Source of the DNA: Roseibium hamelinense
GTDB lineage: Bacteria > Pseudomonadota > Alphaproteobacteria > Rhizobiales > Stappiaceae
DNA length: 64,000 bases
Direction of reading: 5' to 3'
Assembly: GCF_007830545.1 (NCBI RefSeq)
Contig: NZ_VLLF01000008.1
Coordinates: 62,001-126,000, forward strand
Below the pieces are notes generated by a model. The model worked only from the letters and a program-made list of their open reading frames with translations, ran no database searches and had not been told where the DNA came from. This document shows positions 27,585 to 36,592 of this stretch, piece after piece; positions within the stretch are counted from its first letter, which is position 1, and each line of letters opens with the position of its first letter. The translations under genes and the position numbers were made by a program.

Positions 27585-27782
27585 TTATCGACCAGGACCG
27601 AAGAAGTAGAGTCCGGTCATGACCACGACAACCACCAAAAACTGCAGCCCCACACGCCAGCGCATAAGCATTTGGCTGCGGTTCGATGGGCCGCCCCTCA
27701 TCATGTTCCAGATACCCATCACAAGCACGACGGCGACCGCCGCCATTCCGATTGGTACAAGGGCATTCACAACTGCTGCCAT
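27585..27782 (-). CDS. HIG1-like twin-transmembrane protein
   Basis: A 65-residue protein made of two membrane helices (about residues 8-24 and 46-60) joined by a loop GGPSNRSQMLMRWRVG. The loop and the RWRV...Q segment match the HIG1 (hypoxia-induced) domain found in mitochondria and alphaproteobacteria, where eukaryotic homologues bind respiratory complexes. AGGAAGAGAAA precedes the ATG. The stop is 13 bp before the adenosyltransferase start, so it is probably co-transcribed with it. Confidence 0.8.
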   Translation of the reverse strand: MAAVVNALVPIGMAAVAVVLVMGIWNMMRGGPSNRSQMLMRWRVGLQFLVVVVVMTGLYFFGPGR

Positions 27783-27832
27783 TTTCTCTTCCTTTTAGAT
27801 CCCGTTCGGAGCGCCATCCAGCTCAGGTCGAG

Positions 27833-28705
27833 TCACTCTTCCGCATCGGCTGCCTTAATCAGGAACCGGTCAAGCAAAAATGTAGGCAGTATCCGCTTCA
27901 AAACCGCCAGCAAGCTGGTCGGGACCGTCACATAATACCTTGCTTTCGGGCGCTTGGCTTCAAGGGCGTGTATGAGACGTTTGACGACTGCTTCTGGCGG
28001 AAGTTTAAACGGCCCGGGTTCTCCGCTTTCCATACGGACGCGGCGTTTTTCGTAGGTCATACGGTGGATTGAGGCCTCCAGACCTTCTTTTCCGATCCAC
28101 CTGTCGAAGTTTTCTAGCGCATTCTGAGTGAAGTTTGTTCCGATCGGACCGGGCTGAATCACGCTTACAGTGACCCCCGAGCCGCGCAACTCTTGCCGAA
28201 GCGTATCTGAATAGGCTTCAAGCGCAAATTTCGAAGCTGTGTAAGCACCACGGTACTTCATGGCGACAAATCCGAGAACCGAAGAACACTGAACAATTCG
28301 GCCCGAATTTTGGCTGCGCATGATCGGCACAATCCGCTGTGTAAGATCGTGCCAACCGATGAAATTGGCCTCGAAAAGCGCCCGCATACCGTCAACGGGA
28401 ATGTCCTCCAGAGCGCCTGGTATTGCGTAAGCGCCGTTGTTGAAAAGTGCGTCCAGTTTGCCGCCCGTTTGGTCCAATACATAGTCGACCGCTGCCGCAA
28501 TGGTGGCTGGATCTTCATAATCCAGGCGGACGCTATCGAATCCGGCCTGTCTGAGACGAATGACGTCCCCGGGGTTTCTTGCAGTTGCAAAAACAGTCCA
28601 ATTCCGGCCGCGCATCAGCCTCGCGGCCTCGGCACCAATGCCCGTTGAGCATCCGGTCATAAGGACCGTCCGCGGTGGATTGAACATCAAACGGTCGTCA
28701 GACAT
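27833..28705 (-). CDS. SDR-family oxidoreductase
   Basis: A 290-residue classical short-chain dehydrogenase. The cofactor motif is TVLMTGCSTGIGAEAARLM, NNGAYA is the structural motif, and the catalytic tyrosine and lysine lie in YTASKFALEAYSD. The C-terminal extension (KARYYVTVPTSLLAVLKRILP) is longer than in small SDRs and resembles oxidoreductases acting on lipids or retinol-like substrates. The ATG at 28705 lacks a strong ribosome-binding site. It lies 39 bp downstream of the UbiH-like gene. The substrate is unknown. Confidence 0.88.
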   Translation of the reverse strand: MSDDRLMFNPPRTVLMTGCSTGIGAEAARLMRGRNWTVFATARNPGDVIRLRQAGFDSVRLDYEDPATIAAAVDYVLDQTGGKLDALFNNGAYAIPGALEDIPVDGMRALFEANFIGWHDLTQRIVPIMRSQNSGRIVQCSSVLGFVAMKYRGAYTASKFALEAYSDTLRQELRGSGVTVSVIQPGPIGTNFTQNALENFDRWIGKEGLEASIHRMTYEKRRVRMESGEPGPFKLPPEAVVKRLIHALEAKRPKARYYVTVPTSLLAVLKRILPTFLLDRFLIKAADAEE

Positions 28706-28744
28706 ACTTGGAACGCTCTTGAATTCCGGACAAACCCGCAATTT

Positions 28745-29983
28745 TTATATAGGTTCGCCAGATAACAGCTTCGGTGCGGGACCTGCAAATCCAGATGCTT
28801 CGGAGATGAATTGCGACTTCAGTCCCGGCATGCGATCAACAAGCCCAAGACCGAAGTCTCGAACTGCCCGTAGCATGTCGTTATCATTTGAAAAAAGCCT
28901 GTTTAACACATCGGTCACGATGCCCATTTGTAAGGTGTCAAACCGCCTCCAACGCTGATAGCGTTCCAAAACATCCGATGATCCGATGTCTTGTCCAAGA
29001 CGACGCGCATCGACAATAACCTCGGCGAGCGCGGCAACATCTTTGAAGCCGAGATTGAGCCCTTGACCTGCAATCGGATGAATACCGTGCGCTGCATCGC
29101 CGATGAGTGCAAATCTCGGCCGGACGAACTCACGCGCCAGTGTTAGCCCCAGTGGATAGGCATTTTTTGGGCCGCCAAGTTCAATTTTACCAAGGTGGTG
29201 TCCGAACCGCCGCTCCAGTTCAAGCTCAAAAGTGAAGTCATCGCTTTTGACAAGACGCTCGGCATCGGCAGTTTTTTCAGTCCAGACCAAGGACGAGCGA
29301 TTCCCGGGTAACGGAAGGATGGCAAACGGCCCAGCTGGCAGAAAGTGTTCTTCCGCGCGCCCGTCATGCGGGCGCTCGTGCTTGACCATCGTGACAATTC
29401 CAGATTGGCCATAGTCCCAGTGCACAGTCTTGATCCCGGCAAGACTTCTTAGCTTGGAACGAACACCGTCGGCTGCGACAAGCAACCGGGCTTCTATCGA
29501 AGCACCGCTTTTGAGCTGCACGAGCGTCTTGGTGGTTTCGCTGCGAAAGGTCAGGGCAGTGTCGAGCGCAAAAAACTGAACTCCCAGCGCTTTTGCTGCA
29601 TTGTGTAGCGCAGGCATCATTTTGCCATTTGGCACCATATGGGCAAAAGGCTCCCCTTTGGTAACCTCACCGTCAAATGTGAGAAAAACCGGTCGCACTA
29701 CATCCCGAAGTTTGCTGTCCGTTACAATCATCTCGTTGATGGGCTGCGCCGACGGGAGCAACTCTGACCAGAGCCCAAGCTGATCAAGCATCCGGCTGGC
29801 AGCGGCAGCTATTGCGGATGCTCGCGGATCTGACGCGAGCTGATCCATCGGTTTTGGATCAACGACCGCGACAGAAAGTGCTGGATCGGCTTTCTGTAAC
29901 GCAAGTGACAGTGAAAGACCGACATAGCCACCACCGGCAATCACAACATCAAACCGTTGATCCGCATTGTTGGCATTCGCCAT
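28745..29983 (-). CDS. ubiH: UbiH/UbiF-family FAD monooxygenase
   Basis: A 412-residue flavoprotein hydroxylase of ubiquinone biosynthesis. The dinucleotide fold is VVIAGGGYVGLSLSLAL, the DG motif appears as ADGVRSKLRSLAG, and the second FAD motif is ALIGDAAHGIHPIAGQGLNLGFKD. The start at 29983 is fixed by AGGAGAACACG. The members UbiH, UbiF, UbiI and UbiL are hard to separate by eye, so the exact ring position is uncertain. It is divergent from tesB, with a gap of about 140 bp. Confidence 0.85.
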   Translation of the reverse strand: MANANNADQRFDVVIAGGGYVGLSLSLALQKADPALSVAVVDPKPMDQLASDPRASAIAAAASRMLDQLGLWSELLPSAQPINEMIVTDSKLRDVVRPVFLTFDGEVTKGEPFAHMVPNGKMMPALHNAAKALGVQFFALDTALTFRSETTKTLVQLKSGASIEARLLVAADGVRSKLRSLAGIKTVHWDYGQSGIVTMVKHERPHDGRAEEHFLPAGPFAILPLPGNRSSLVWTEKTADAERLVKSDDFTFELELERRFGHHLGKIELGGPKNAYPLGLTLAREFVRPRFALIGDAAHGIHPIAGQGLNLGFKDVAALAEVIVDARRLGQDIGSSDVLERYQRWRRFDTLQMGIVTDVLNRLFSNDNDMLRAVRDFGLGLVDRMPGLKSQFISEASGFAGPAPKLLSGEPI

Positions 29984-30121
29984 CGTGTTCTCCTGAGCCA
30001 CACATCTTCCCTAAAGGCACCTTGACTTATGCGACCGGCCGCGTCCAAGTCAGGCTCGAAGCCAGCTTTTTCTGGCATAAAATCAGTACAACCACTGTCT
30101 TATTTAGCAGGGAACGCGCCG

Positions 30122-31003
30122 ATGAACACGGCCATAGACACGCTTTTGCAAATACTTGACCTGGAGCCGCTCGAACACAATCTGTTTCGTGGTCGCAGCC
30201 CCCAAGTCGGCTGGCAACGGGTATTTGGCGGGCAAGTAATCGGGCAGGCTTTGGTTGCGGCATCGCGAACGGTTGTGGAAGACCGTAGCGTTCACTCCCT
30301 GCACGGTTACTTTATGCGGCCTGGCGATCCCTCGGTTCCAATCATCTATGAGGTTGACCGGATCCGCGATGGCGGCAGCTTCACCACGCGTCGGGTTGTA
30401 GCGATCCAGCACGGAAAAGCGATCTTTTCCATGTCTGCATCCTTTCAAGTTGCCGAAGAAGGCTTGGAACACCAGATCGAGATGCCGGATGTTCCAATGC
30501 CCGAAGCATTGCCAAGTGAACAGGATCTCAAGGAGAAGTTTCTCAGCGTTGCGCCAGAAAACGTCCGAAAGTATTGGGAACGAGAACGCCCAATAGAACT
30601 GCGGCCGGTTGATCTGACTCATTATTTCAGCCACAAAAAGCTGCCGCCGAGACAGTATGTTTGGGTGCGTGCGACCGGAAAATTACCTGACGAACCACGT
30701 ATTCACCAATGCGTGCTGGCATATGCCTCTGACATGACCCTGCTGGACACATCGTTGTTTCCACACGGCAAATCAGTATTCAGCAAAAGCATTCAAGCCG
30801 CTAGCCTGGACCATGCGATGTGGTTTCACAGGCCGTTTAGAGCAGATGACTGGCTGCTTTACGCAACCGATTCGGTGTCAACGTCAGGCTCACGTGGTAT
30901 GAATCGCGGACTGATCTACACGCGCGAAGGGCAGCTTATCGCGTCCACCGCTCAAGAAGGTCTTATACGCCTTACGAAAAATGACAATGACGGGTCAGAC
31001 TGA
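30122..31003 (+). CDS. tesB: Acyl-CoA thioesterase II
   Basis: A 293-residue double-hotdog thioesterase. It starts at MNTAIDTLLQILDLEPLEHN after AGGGAACGCGCCG. The N-terminal hotdog contains RVFGGQVIGQALVAA and HSLHGYFMRPGD, and the second hotdog contains ASLDHAMWFHRPFRADDWLLY with the catalytic aspartate. The GGSFTTRRVVAIQ segment is a clear TesB mark. The enzyme hydrolyses medium- and long-chain acyl-CoA. Its last bases overlap the 3' end of the convergent CobW-type gene by 9 bp. Confidence 0.93.
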   Translation: MNTAIDTLLQILDLEPLEHNLFRGRSPQVGWQRVFGGQVIGQALVAASRTVVEDRSVHSLHGYFMRPGDPSVPIIYEVDRIRDGGSFTTRRVVAIQHGKAIFSMSASFQVAEEGLEHQIEMPDVPMPEALPSEQDLKEKFLSVAPENVRKYWERERPIELRPVDLTHYFSHKKLPPRQYVWVRATGKLPDEPRIHQCVLAYASDMTLLDTSLFPHGKSVFSKSIQAASLDHAMWFHRPFRADDWLLYATDSVSTSGSRGMNRGLIYTREGQLIASTAQEGLIRLTKNDNDGSD

Positions 31004-32185
31004 TCCGCGAAAGCCTGTGATTGCCAACGGATTGTCGACCAGCGTTTTCGGGTCCGGTGTGTCCGGGCGCAATGCACCAGTGAAAACTTCGAACATTTTC
31101 CGGACGAAACCCTCGGGCAGATTATGTGTGATGAAAACCATACGCGTACGGCGATCTTCGTCCGGCCATGCTTCAAGTGTTGCCGGTGGATGGAAGACAT
31201 GCTGAACACCATGGATCACAACTGGATGTTCCGGGTCATCAGCGATGCAGACAATTCCTTTGATGCGTAATAGCTTCGGCCCATGAGCTGAGCGCAACAA
31301 ATCCAGGAACATCTCCAAAGCCGAAGCGGAAACGGGTTGGTCCGTCGCCAACGTAAAAGCCCTGATAGAATCATTGTGACGGTTCACGTCATGAGAATGG
31401 TGATGTCCATGATCATGCCCGTGGTCGTGGTCGTGACGGTGGTCCTGGGAGTGAGCATGATTGTCGTATGCTTCCGCATTCAGCCATTTTGCAACATCCG
31501 GAATTTTTGACTTCGGATCATATAGTCCGGCATCGAATAACCGTTCCGGAACCGCATCCCCAGCCTGCGTATTCAAGCGGATGGCGCCAGGATTCAAACC
31601 CGACAAACGGTCCAACAACTCACTACAATCCAAACCCTCCGCAAAACTGTCTGCTAAGTCGGTTTTGGTTATCACCAGACGATCTGCGACGGCCGCTTGA
31701 CGCCGCGCCTCTTCGTGGTTGTCCAGGGTCTCAAGCCCGTTGACAGCATCGACCAGGGTCACGACACTCTCAAGGCGATAGCGCATCATGATATATGGAT
31801 GCAGCATAATCGTATGTAAAATGGGAGAAGGGTCCGCCAAACCGGTGGTTTCGATAACGACCCGGGACAAACGATCCAGTCGGCCGTTGTCGAGCCTGCG
31901 CAAAAGATCTTCCAAAGTGGTGACCAAGTCGCCGCGGATCGTACAACACAGGCATCCCGACGACAGCTCAAGCACGCCGTCGTTGGATTGATCAACGAGG
32001 AGATGATCCAAACCGATTTCGCCGAACTCGTTAATAATGACGGCTGTATCAGCCATGTCCGGATCTTTAAGGATCCGGTTCAGCAAGGTGGTTTTTCCTG
32101 AACCTAGAAAGCCGGTGATGATTGACAGAGGGATCGGCGGCTTCGGACCTTTTTGTTTGGGAGTGTTCTCAGCACGGTTCACCAT
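30995..32185 (-). CDS. CobW/COG0523-family metal-chaperone GTPase
   Basis: A 396-residue GTP-binding protein of the ZigA/YjiA/Nha3 group. The P-loop is SIITGFLGSGKTTLLNRIL (about residues 21-39), the metal-binding CxCC motif is SSGCLCCTIRGDL (about 77-89), and TKTD is the guanine motif. A histidine-rich linker with repeated HDH/HGH units (about residues 244-266) follows, then a CobW_C domain. Such proteins deliver zinc or another metal. AAGGAGACCG precedes the start. No Zur-like box was identified, so the metal cannot be assigned. Confidence 0.9.
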   Translation of the reverse strand: MVNRAENTPKQKGPKPPIPLSIITGFLGSGKTTLLNRILKDPDMADTAVIINEFGEIGLDHLLVDQSNDGVLELSSGCLCCTIRGDLVTTLEDLLRRLDNGRLDRLSRVVIETTGLADPSPILHTIMLHPYIMMRYRLESVVTLVDAVNGLETLDNHEEARRQAAVADRLVITKTDLADSFAEGLDCSELLDRLSGLNPGAIRLNTQAGDAVPERLFDAGLYDPKSKIPDVAKWLNAEAYDNHAHSQDHRHDHDHGHDHGHHHSHDVNRHNDSIRAFTLATDQPVSASALEMFLDLLRSAHGPKLLRIKGIVCIADDPEHPVVIHGVQHVFHPPATLEAWPDEDRRTRMVFITHNLPEGFVRKMFEVFTGALRPDTPDPKTLVDNPLAITGFRGSV

Positions 32186-32261
32186 TGAAGCGGTCTCCTT
32201 TGGTGATAGTCGTACCGAATAGCCTTCTAGATTTCCAGATGCCGCGATAAACCTCTAGGTT

Positions 32262-32516
32262 CTAGGCGCTCGACTTCTCGTACTCCGGAATATCATCATT
32301 ATCGATGACAACCGGATCAAAATCCACGTCAGCGACCGAGTCTGCTCGCAAATCCGCTTTGTTCTCTGTTGAAACAACCACCCGCACAGCGGCAGCGGCT
32401 TTCCGCAAAACGTCAATCACTTCTTCGACGGAGCGTCCCTCCTGCAACTGAGTTGCGGATAGGTCCGCCAAGTCTGCAAGGGCACGAAGAGTTGCCGAAG
32501 ATCTTGGTTCAGGCAT
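32262..32516 (-). CDS. Hypothetical 84-residue acidic protein
   Basis: Not recognised. The N-terminal half (TLRALADLADLSATQLQEGRSVEEVIDVLRKAA) looks helical. The C-terminal half is acidic (ADSVADVDFDPVVIDNDDI) and there is no signal or membrane segment. It lies on the same strand as, and 76 bp upstream of, the CobW-type gene, so they could be co-transcribed. The ATG has no strong ribosome-binding site. It could be a regulator or chaperone, but nothing in the sequence proves either. Confidence 0.5.
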   Translation of the reverse strand: MPEPRSSATLRALADLADLSATQLQEGRSVEEVIDVLRKAAAAVRVVVSTENKADLRADSVADVDFDPVVIDNDDIPEYEKSSA

Positions 32517-32698
32517 TAGACGATCTCATTCTGCAGCCGGTAGACCTAGCCGATATTATTCAGACACATCAGCGGTGTATCTTGCGGCGGGCGCCGGCGG
32601 AGTGTTTCCCGACCTCACTTTTGCAAATTACAGTTAACAGCTCGTAAATCTAAAACCTCCGGTTAGACGCCCAGAGTGTCAGAATGTATTTTTTAGCC

Positions 32699-34099
32699 TC
32701 AATTTTCGGGCCTGGACGGCGGCACAGGTGCCGAAAAGCCAATACCCTTTCGAAACAACGATCCGGGCGACGGATTTTCGACGGCAACACCAGGGCGCTG
32801 TGGCGCGTCAGATCCAGAGACCGCCTCGGCAGCAGCGCGCGCAACAGCTGCGGCCAACTGACGTCTAGGATTGGGGGTGGGTATCGGTACATTGATAGCC
32901 GGTGCAAGCGCAACCGGCGAAGACGCCCCAGCAGGAACCCGGGTGGTGACAGCGATTGGACGATAAGCGATTCGCCTTGGGCCAATGCTTCTGTCGAGGA
33001 TTTTGCCCCAATCCGTTTTGCCATTCGCCAACTTGAATTCCTCGGCATCTACCGGCTTGGGCTCTTGTTTTTTGCCCTTAAACAGCCCGGGTATCAACAC
33101 CCCACCTTCCTTGCGTGCCGGGTTTACCAGCGAGAGAACATTCGTGCTCGGCTGCGCGCCTTGTAGATCGTAGCGAGCCATGATGCCCTTTGCACCGGGT
33201 TTGGGATTTCGACGGCAATACCCGTCTGCAGGTGGACGCCCGCCTGCGCGCGGCAACGTGGCGACGGTGAAACGCCCAGAACGTTTTCGGAACCCCTCGT
33301 CCATCATGTGGCGGGTATGAGCTATACGCTCAAGACCGGAGGCAGCCCCCATAACAATTGCAATGAGTGTGCGGTTGCCGCGGGTAGCAGTCGCGGCAAC
33401 GTTGTAGCCGGAATTGCAAATATAGCCAGTCTTCATGCCATTGGCGCCCGGAACCCGCAGGAGATATTCCCGGTTTGCAGAACGAAGTGTTTTCTTTCCG
33501 AACTTAATTCCTGGGTGCTTGTAAACATCCCGCGCCTCTGGGAAGTCCTGCCAAAAGGCTTGCGCTAAGATAGCCATATCCCGCGCCGTAGTGATCTGCC
33601 GATTGTCGGGAAGCCCGTGTGGGTTCACAAACCGTGTATCGACCATTCCTAGGCGCTTTGCCTCGGCGTTCATCATCGCAATAAATCCGGTTTCAGAACC
33701 AGCGATTGCTTCGCCGAGAGCGACGGCAATATCATTTGCAGACTTGATCAGAATAATCTTGAGAGCCGCATCGACGGTAAGTGTGGTCCCAACTCTAAAA
33801 CCCATTTTGCTCGGTGGTTCGGCAAGGGAATTTTTAGATTGAACAACAACCGAATCGAGGGTCGCGCGCCCTTCCCGAATGGCCTTGTAAGTCACATATG
33901 CTGTCATGATTTTGGTGAGGGAAGCCGGGTACCAAAGACGCGTTGGATCTTTCTGATCGAGGACGTCTCCTGTGCGCGCATCTATCAGGATATACGTGCC
34001 AATGTCAGCTTTTGCCGGCTGAATCATCACGAAAACCGTTGCGGCACAAAGCGCAGCCAAGCGAAAGCTCGCAATCAAGCGTCTGAATGCTCCGAACAC
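32699..34099 (-). CDS. D-alanyl-D-alanine carboxypeptidase (peptidase S11)
   Basis: A penicillin-binding D,D-carboxypeptidase of about 466 residues from a GTG start at 34099, with GGGGA upstream; an in-frame TTG at 34150 is also possible. A signal peptide ends near AKA-DIGTY. The catalytic triplets are SLTK (nucleophile, in PASLTKIMTAY), SAN (in IKSANDIAVALGE) and KTG (in NGMKTGYICNSGYN). The C-terminal 150 residues form a proline- and alanine-rich extension (VPIPTPNPRRQLAAAVARAA) that is disordered or wall-facing and lacks a recognised SPOR domain. It trims peptidoglycan pentapeptides. Confidence 0.9.
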   Translation of the reverse strand: MFGAFRRLIASFRLAALCAATVFVMIQPAKADIGTYILIDARTGDVLDQKDPTRLWYPASLTKIMTAYVTYKAIREGRATLDSVVVQSKNSLAEPPSKMGFRVGTTLTVDAALKIILIKSANDIAVALGEAIAGSETGFIAMMNAEAKRLGMVDTRFVNPHGLPDNRQITTARDMAILAQAFWQDFPEARDVYKHPGIKFGKKTLRSANREYLLRVPGANGMKTGYICNSGYNVAATATRGNRTLIAIVMGAASGLERIAHTRHMMDEGFRKRSGRFTVATLPRAGGRPPADGYCRRNPKPGAKGIMARYDLQGAQPSTNVLSLVNPARKEGGVLIPGLFKGKKQEPKPVDAEEFKLANGKTDWGKILDRSIGPRRIAYRPIAVTTRVPAGASSPVALAPAINVPIPTPNPRRQLAAAVARAAAEAVSGSDAPQRPGVAVENPSPGSLFRKGIGFSAPVPPSRPEN

Positions 34100-34447
34100 G
34101 TGTTCCCCGCTATGTATCACTCGAAAAGGCACTCGATTGAAAGGTTCCAACTAGACCGTAGCGCCATAGTCTTAACTGAAATGTGCCATGATTTGCAAAA
34201 TCTAACGCAGCGGCACACAGACTTATTACCGCCTTCGTTTCGGGCACATGCCTAAAATGCCGTCAAATCGTTATCGGAACGGCAAAAAATGAATGCCAGA
34301 ACCCGGGTAAATGCCGCGAGATTCGGAATTGGCCCAAGCTTTGCTCGATGCACTGGCACACAGGGTAAAACACTTGCGTTCGGCACTCATCCAGTTTCAA
34401 CTCAATGCACGCGCTTCCAAATCACCTACCAGTGGATCATCAGCACC
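34100..34447. other. Gap upstream of the urease operon
   Basis: No gene is supported here. It lies between the divergent carboxypeptidase and ureD and must contain both promoters. The ureD frame stays open upstream to 34289, but that stretch has no conserved UreD residues. I see no convincing sigma-70 pair or NtrC-like site by eye. Confidence 0.5.
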
Positions 34448-35305
34448 ATGTTTCATGCTGAAATAGAAAAAGTTTCAGCTGGTTGCAGGCCGCAGATGCA
34501 GCGAACAAGGGGAAAAGCTGAAGTCGGATTTAAAACCGACGACGGATCAACGCGTCTCGCTTCCCTCTTTCAGAGTGGTTCCGCCAAGATCCGGATTCCA
34601 AAAATTTACGAGGGTGCGCCGCAGGCCGTCCTGATTAACACGTCAGGCGGCGTAACTGGAGGCGACCAGCTGGCGTATTCTGCGCATTGCTCGGAGGGGA
34701 CCCATGCAATCGTTACGAGCCAAACAGCAGAAAGGGCTTACCGAGCGTCATTCGAAACCGGACGGATCGACACATGTCTAAGCGCCGAAAACAATTCAAC
34801 GATCGAGTGGCTCCCGCAGGAAACAATCTTGTTCGATGGGTCCGCGTTGAAGCGAACGCTTACGGCGGACCTCACTGGAGATGCTCGGCTTGTAGCCCTC
34901 GAAACGGTGGTGATCGGACGGCGCGCCATGGGCGAAAGGGTCAATCACCTTCACTACCAAGACCGCTGGCGCATCAAGAGAGATGGGAAGCTGACATTTG
35001 CCGACGATATCCGGCTCAGCGGAAACCCGGCGCAAATTCTGTCCGGTCCGGCAGCGGGCGAAGGCGCGCACTGTTTTGCGAGCTTCATAGATTGCCGGCC
35101 GGACGCGCCACTCTTTTTGGAGGCGGCACGAAAGGCCTTGCAACCCGCGCTCGGCTTGCAAGGCGTACAAGGAGCCGCAAGTGCCTGGAAAGACGTATTA
35201 ACGACCCGGCTGATTTCAATTGACAGCCAGCAACTGAAAAAAGCGCTGACGATTTTTTTGGAAACATTCCGCAATTGCGCAGTGCCAAGGGTTTGGACCT
35301 GTTGA
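34448..35305 (+). CDS. ureD: Urease accessory protein UreD
   Basis: A 285-residue scaffold protein of the UreDFG nickel-insertion complex. The ATG at 34448 opens MFHAEIEKVSAG. The family blocks VLINTSGGVTGGDQL (about residues 59-73), VTSQTAERAYR and LPQETILFDGSALKR are clear. It is the first gene of the urease operon, and ureA follows 22 bp later. A longer in-frame start at 34289 exists but adds residues unlike UreD. Confidence 0.93.
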   Translation: MFHAEIEKVSAGCRPQMQRTRGKAEVGFKTDDGSTRLASLFQSGSAKIRIPKIYEGAPQAVLINTSGGVTGGDQLAYSAHCSEGTHAIVTSQTAERAYRASFETGRIDTCLSAENNSTIEWLPQETILFDGSALKRTLTADLTGDARLVALETVVIGRRAMGERVNHLHYQDRWRIKRDGKLTFADDIRLSGNPAQILSGPAAGEGAHCFASFIDCRPDAPLFLEAARKALQPALGLQGVQGAASAWKDVLTTRLISIDSQQLKKALTIFLETFRNCAVPRVWTC

Positions 35306-35327
35306 GCTGCGCCAAGGAGATTGACGT

Positions 35328-35630
35328 TTGAACCTGACCCCACGCGAAAAAGACAAGCTTTTGATTTCGATGGCGGCGATTGTGGCGCGGCGGCGTCTTG
35401 AACGCGGCGTTAAACTCAATCACCCCGAGGCAATCGCTCTCATCACCGATTTTGTCATTGAAGGGGCAAGAGATGGGAGATCGGTCGCCGATCTCATGGC
35501 GGCCGGCGCGAATGTGCTAACACGCGATCAGGTCATGGAAGGTGTAGCCGAAATGATCCATGACGTTCAAGTAGAGGCGACTTTCCCCGATGGCACCAAG
35601 CTCGTCACAGTACACGAGCCAATACGTTAA
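35328..35630 (+). CDS. ureA: Urease gamma subunit
   Basis: A 100-residue structural subunit of urease, which hydrolyses urea to ammonia and carbon dioxide. [23 protein letters not shown] is the standard N-terminus, and [19 protein letters not shown] and [15 protein letters not shown] complete the domain. Initiation at TTG (35328) is set by AAGGAG eight bases upstream. The size equals the family norm, and gamma is not fused to beta. Confidence 0.97.
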   Translation: MNLTPREKDKLLISMAAIVARRRLERGVKLNHPEAIALITDFVIEGARDGRSVADLMAAGANVLTRDQVMEGVAEMIHDVQVEATFPDGTKLVTVHEPIR

Positions 35631-35664
35631 GTTGCCAACCCGCCGGTGCTTTAAGGAGCTTTGC

Positions 35665-35856
35665 ATGCGTTCTTTTTTATGTCTGTGCATTATCGCCAGC
35701 GTCACCAGTCCTGGTTTGGCCCATCCCAGTTTGCAAGATCATGCTTACCCGCATACTGATGCTGCGGGCTACTTCACCATTGAAACTCTTATAATTTTTG
35801 CTTTGGGGCTTTCTATCGGCGCCACTGTTGCATGGGTAAAGCGCAAAAAGGACTGA
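35665..35856 (+). CDS. Small exported membrane protein inside the urease operon
   Basis: A 63-residue protein, not a recognised family. It has a signal peptide ([19 protein letters not shown]), a short polar segment [17 protein letters not shown] with four histidines, and a single membrane helix ([20 protein letters not shown]) ending in a KRKKD tail. AAGGAG lies at 35653-35658. It sits between ureA and ureB, with only 4 bp to ureB. The histidines could bind nickel, which is inference only; a degenerate HupE/UreJ-like remnant is another idea. Confidence 0.65.
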   Translation: MRSFLCLCIIASVTSPGLAHPSLQDHAYPHTDAAGYFTIETLIIFALGLSIGATVAWVKRKKD

Positions 35857-35860
35857 AGAA

Positions 35861-36166
35861 ATGATCCCTGGGGAACTCTTTCCGGCCGATGGTGAGATTG
35901 AATTGAATGCCGGTTTGCAGACCATCACGCTTGATGTTGCAAATACAGGCGACCGCCCCATCCAGGTCGGCAGCCACTACCATTTTGCCGAAACCAACTC
36001 CGGTTTATCCTTTGACCGTGACGCGGCCCGCGGCATGCGGCTCGATATCCCGGCCGGCACGGCAGTCCGGTTCGAACCAGGGCAAACGCGCAGCGTCACA
36101 CTTGTTGCCTATCGCGGCGGCCGGACGGTCTATGGTTTCAACCAAAAAGTCATGGGACCGCTCTGA
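35861..36166 (+). CDS. ureB: Urease beta subunit
   Basis: A 101-residue beta subunit. It starts [18 protein letters not shown] and shows [16 protein letters not shown] and [24 protein letters not shown], which are diagnostic. It is of family-typical length and separately encoded from gamma and alpha. The ATG has a GAAGAA-type ribosome-binding site immediately upstream. Confidence 0.97.
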   Translation: MIPGELFPADGEIELNAGLQTITLDVANTGDRPIQVGSHYHFAETNSGLSFDRDAARGMRLDIPAGTAVRFEPGQTRSVTLVAYRGGRTVYGFNQKVMGPL

Positions 36167-36178
36167 AAGGAGCAGAGA

Positions 36179-36592
36179 ATGTTTCGGAAAGCAGTAATTA
36201 TCATCGGTTTTGCAGTGAGCCTGCCTGCAGGAAACGCGGCGGCGCAAAAGAGCGTCGACTGCAAATCCCCGGAAACGCAAACCGACATGAATCATTGCGC
36301 CGCCCAGGACTGGAAAGCGGCCGATGGCAAGCTGAACGAGGCCTACAAGAAAGCCATGGCGTCGATGAAGAAGACCGACAGCTATTTGCCAAAGGACCAG
36401 AAAGGCGCGGCCGACACCTTGCGCGACGCCCAGCGCGACTGGATCCCGTTCCGCGACAAGGCCTGTGCCTCTTATGGGTTCCTGGCCCGGGGCGGAACCA
36501 TGGAACCCATGCTGGTCGCCAATTGCAAAACAGAAGTGACCCAGCAAAGAACCAAGCAGCTGGAAGAGCTGGCACAGGGGCTTGGCAATTGA
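36179..36592 (+). CDS. LprI/DUF1311-like secreted protein 1
   Basis: A 137-residue exported protein. The signal peptide ends near AAA-QKSVDC. The mature part has the LprI (DUF1311) pattern, with KSPETQTDMNHCAAQDW and four cysteines expected to pair, then RDAQRDWIPFRDKACASYGF. DUF1311 proteins include lysozyme inhibitors, though most are uncharacterised. It lies between ureB and the second copy. Its TGA overlaps the TTG of the next gene, so the pair is translationally coupled. Confidence 0.8.
   Translation: MFRKAVIIIGFAVSLPAGNAAAQKSVDCKSPETQTDMNHCAAQDWKAADGKLNEAYKKAMASMKKTDSYLPKDQKGAADTLRDAQRDWIPFRDKACASYGFLARGGTMEPMLVANCKTEVTQQRTKQLEELAQGLGN

Noticed and set aside
31379-31460. Short tandem-like repeats read as a possible CRISPR or microsatellite
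   Set aside because: They encode the HDH/HGH repeats of the CobW-type protein; no spaced repeat-spacer structure exists.
34289-34447. N-terminal extension of ureD
   Set aside because: In frame but lacking UreD-like residues; the ATG at 34448 gives the family-typical length.
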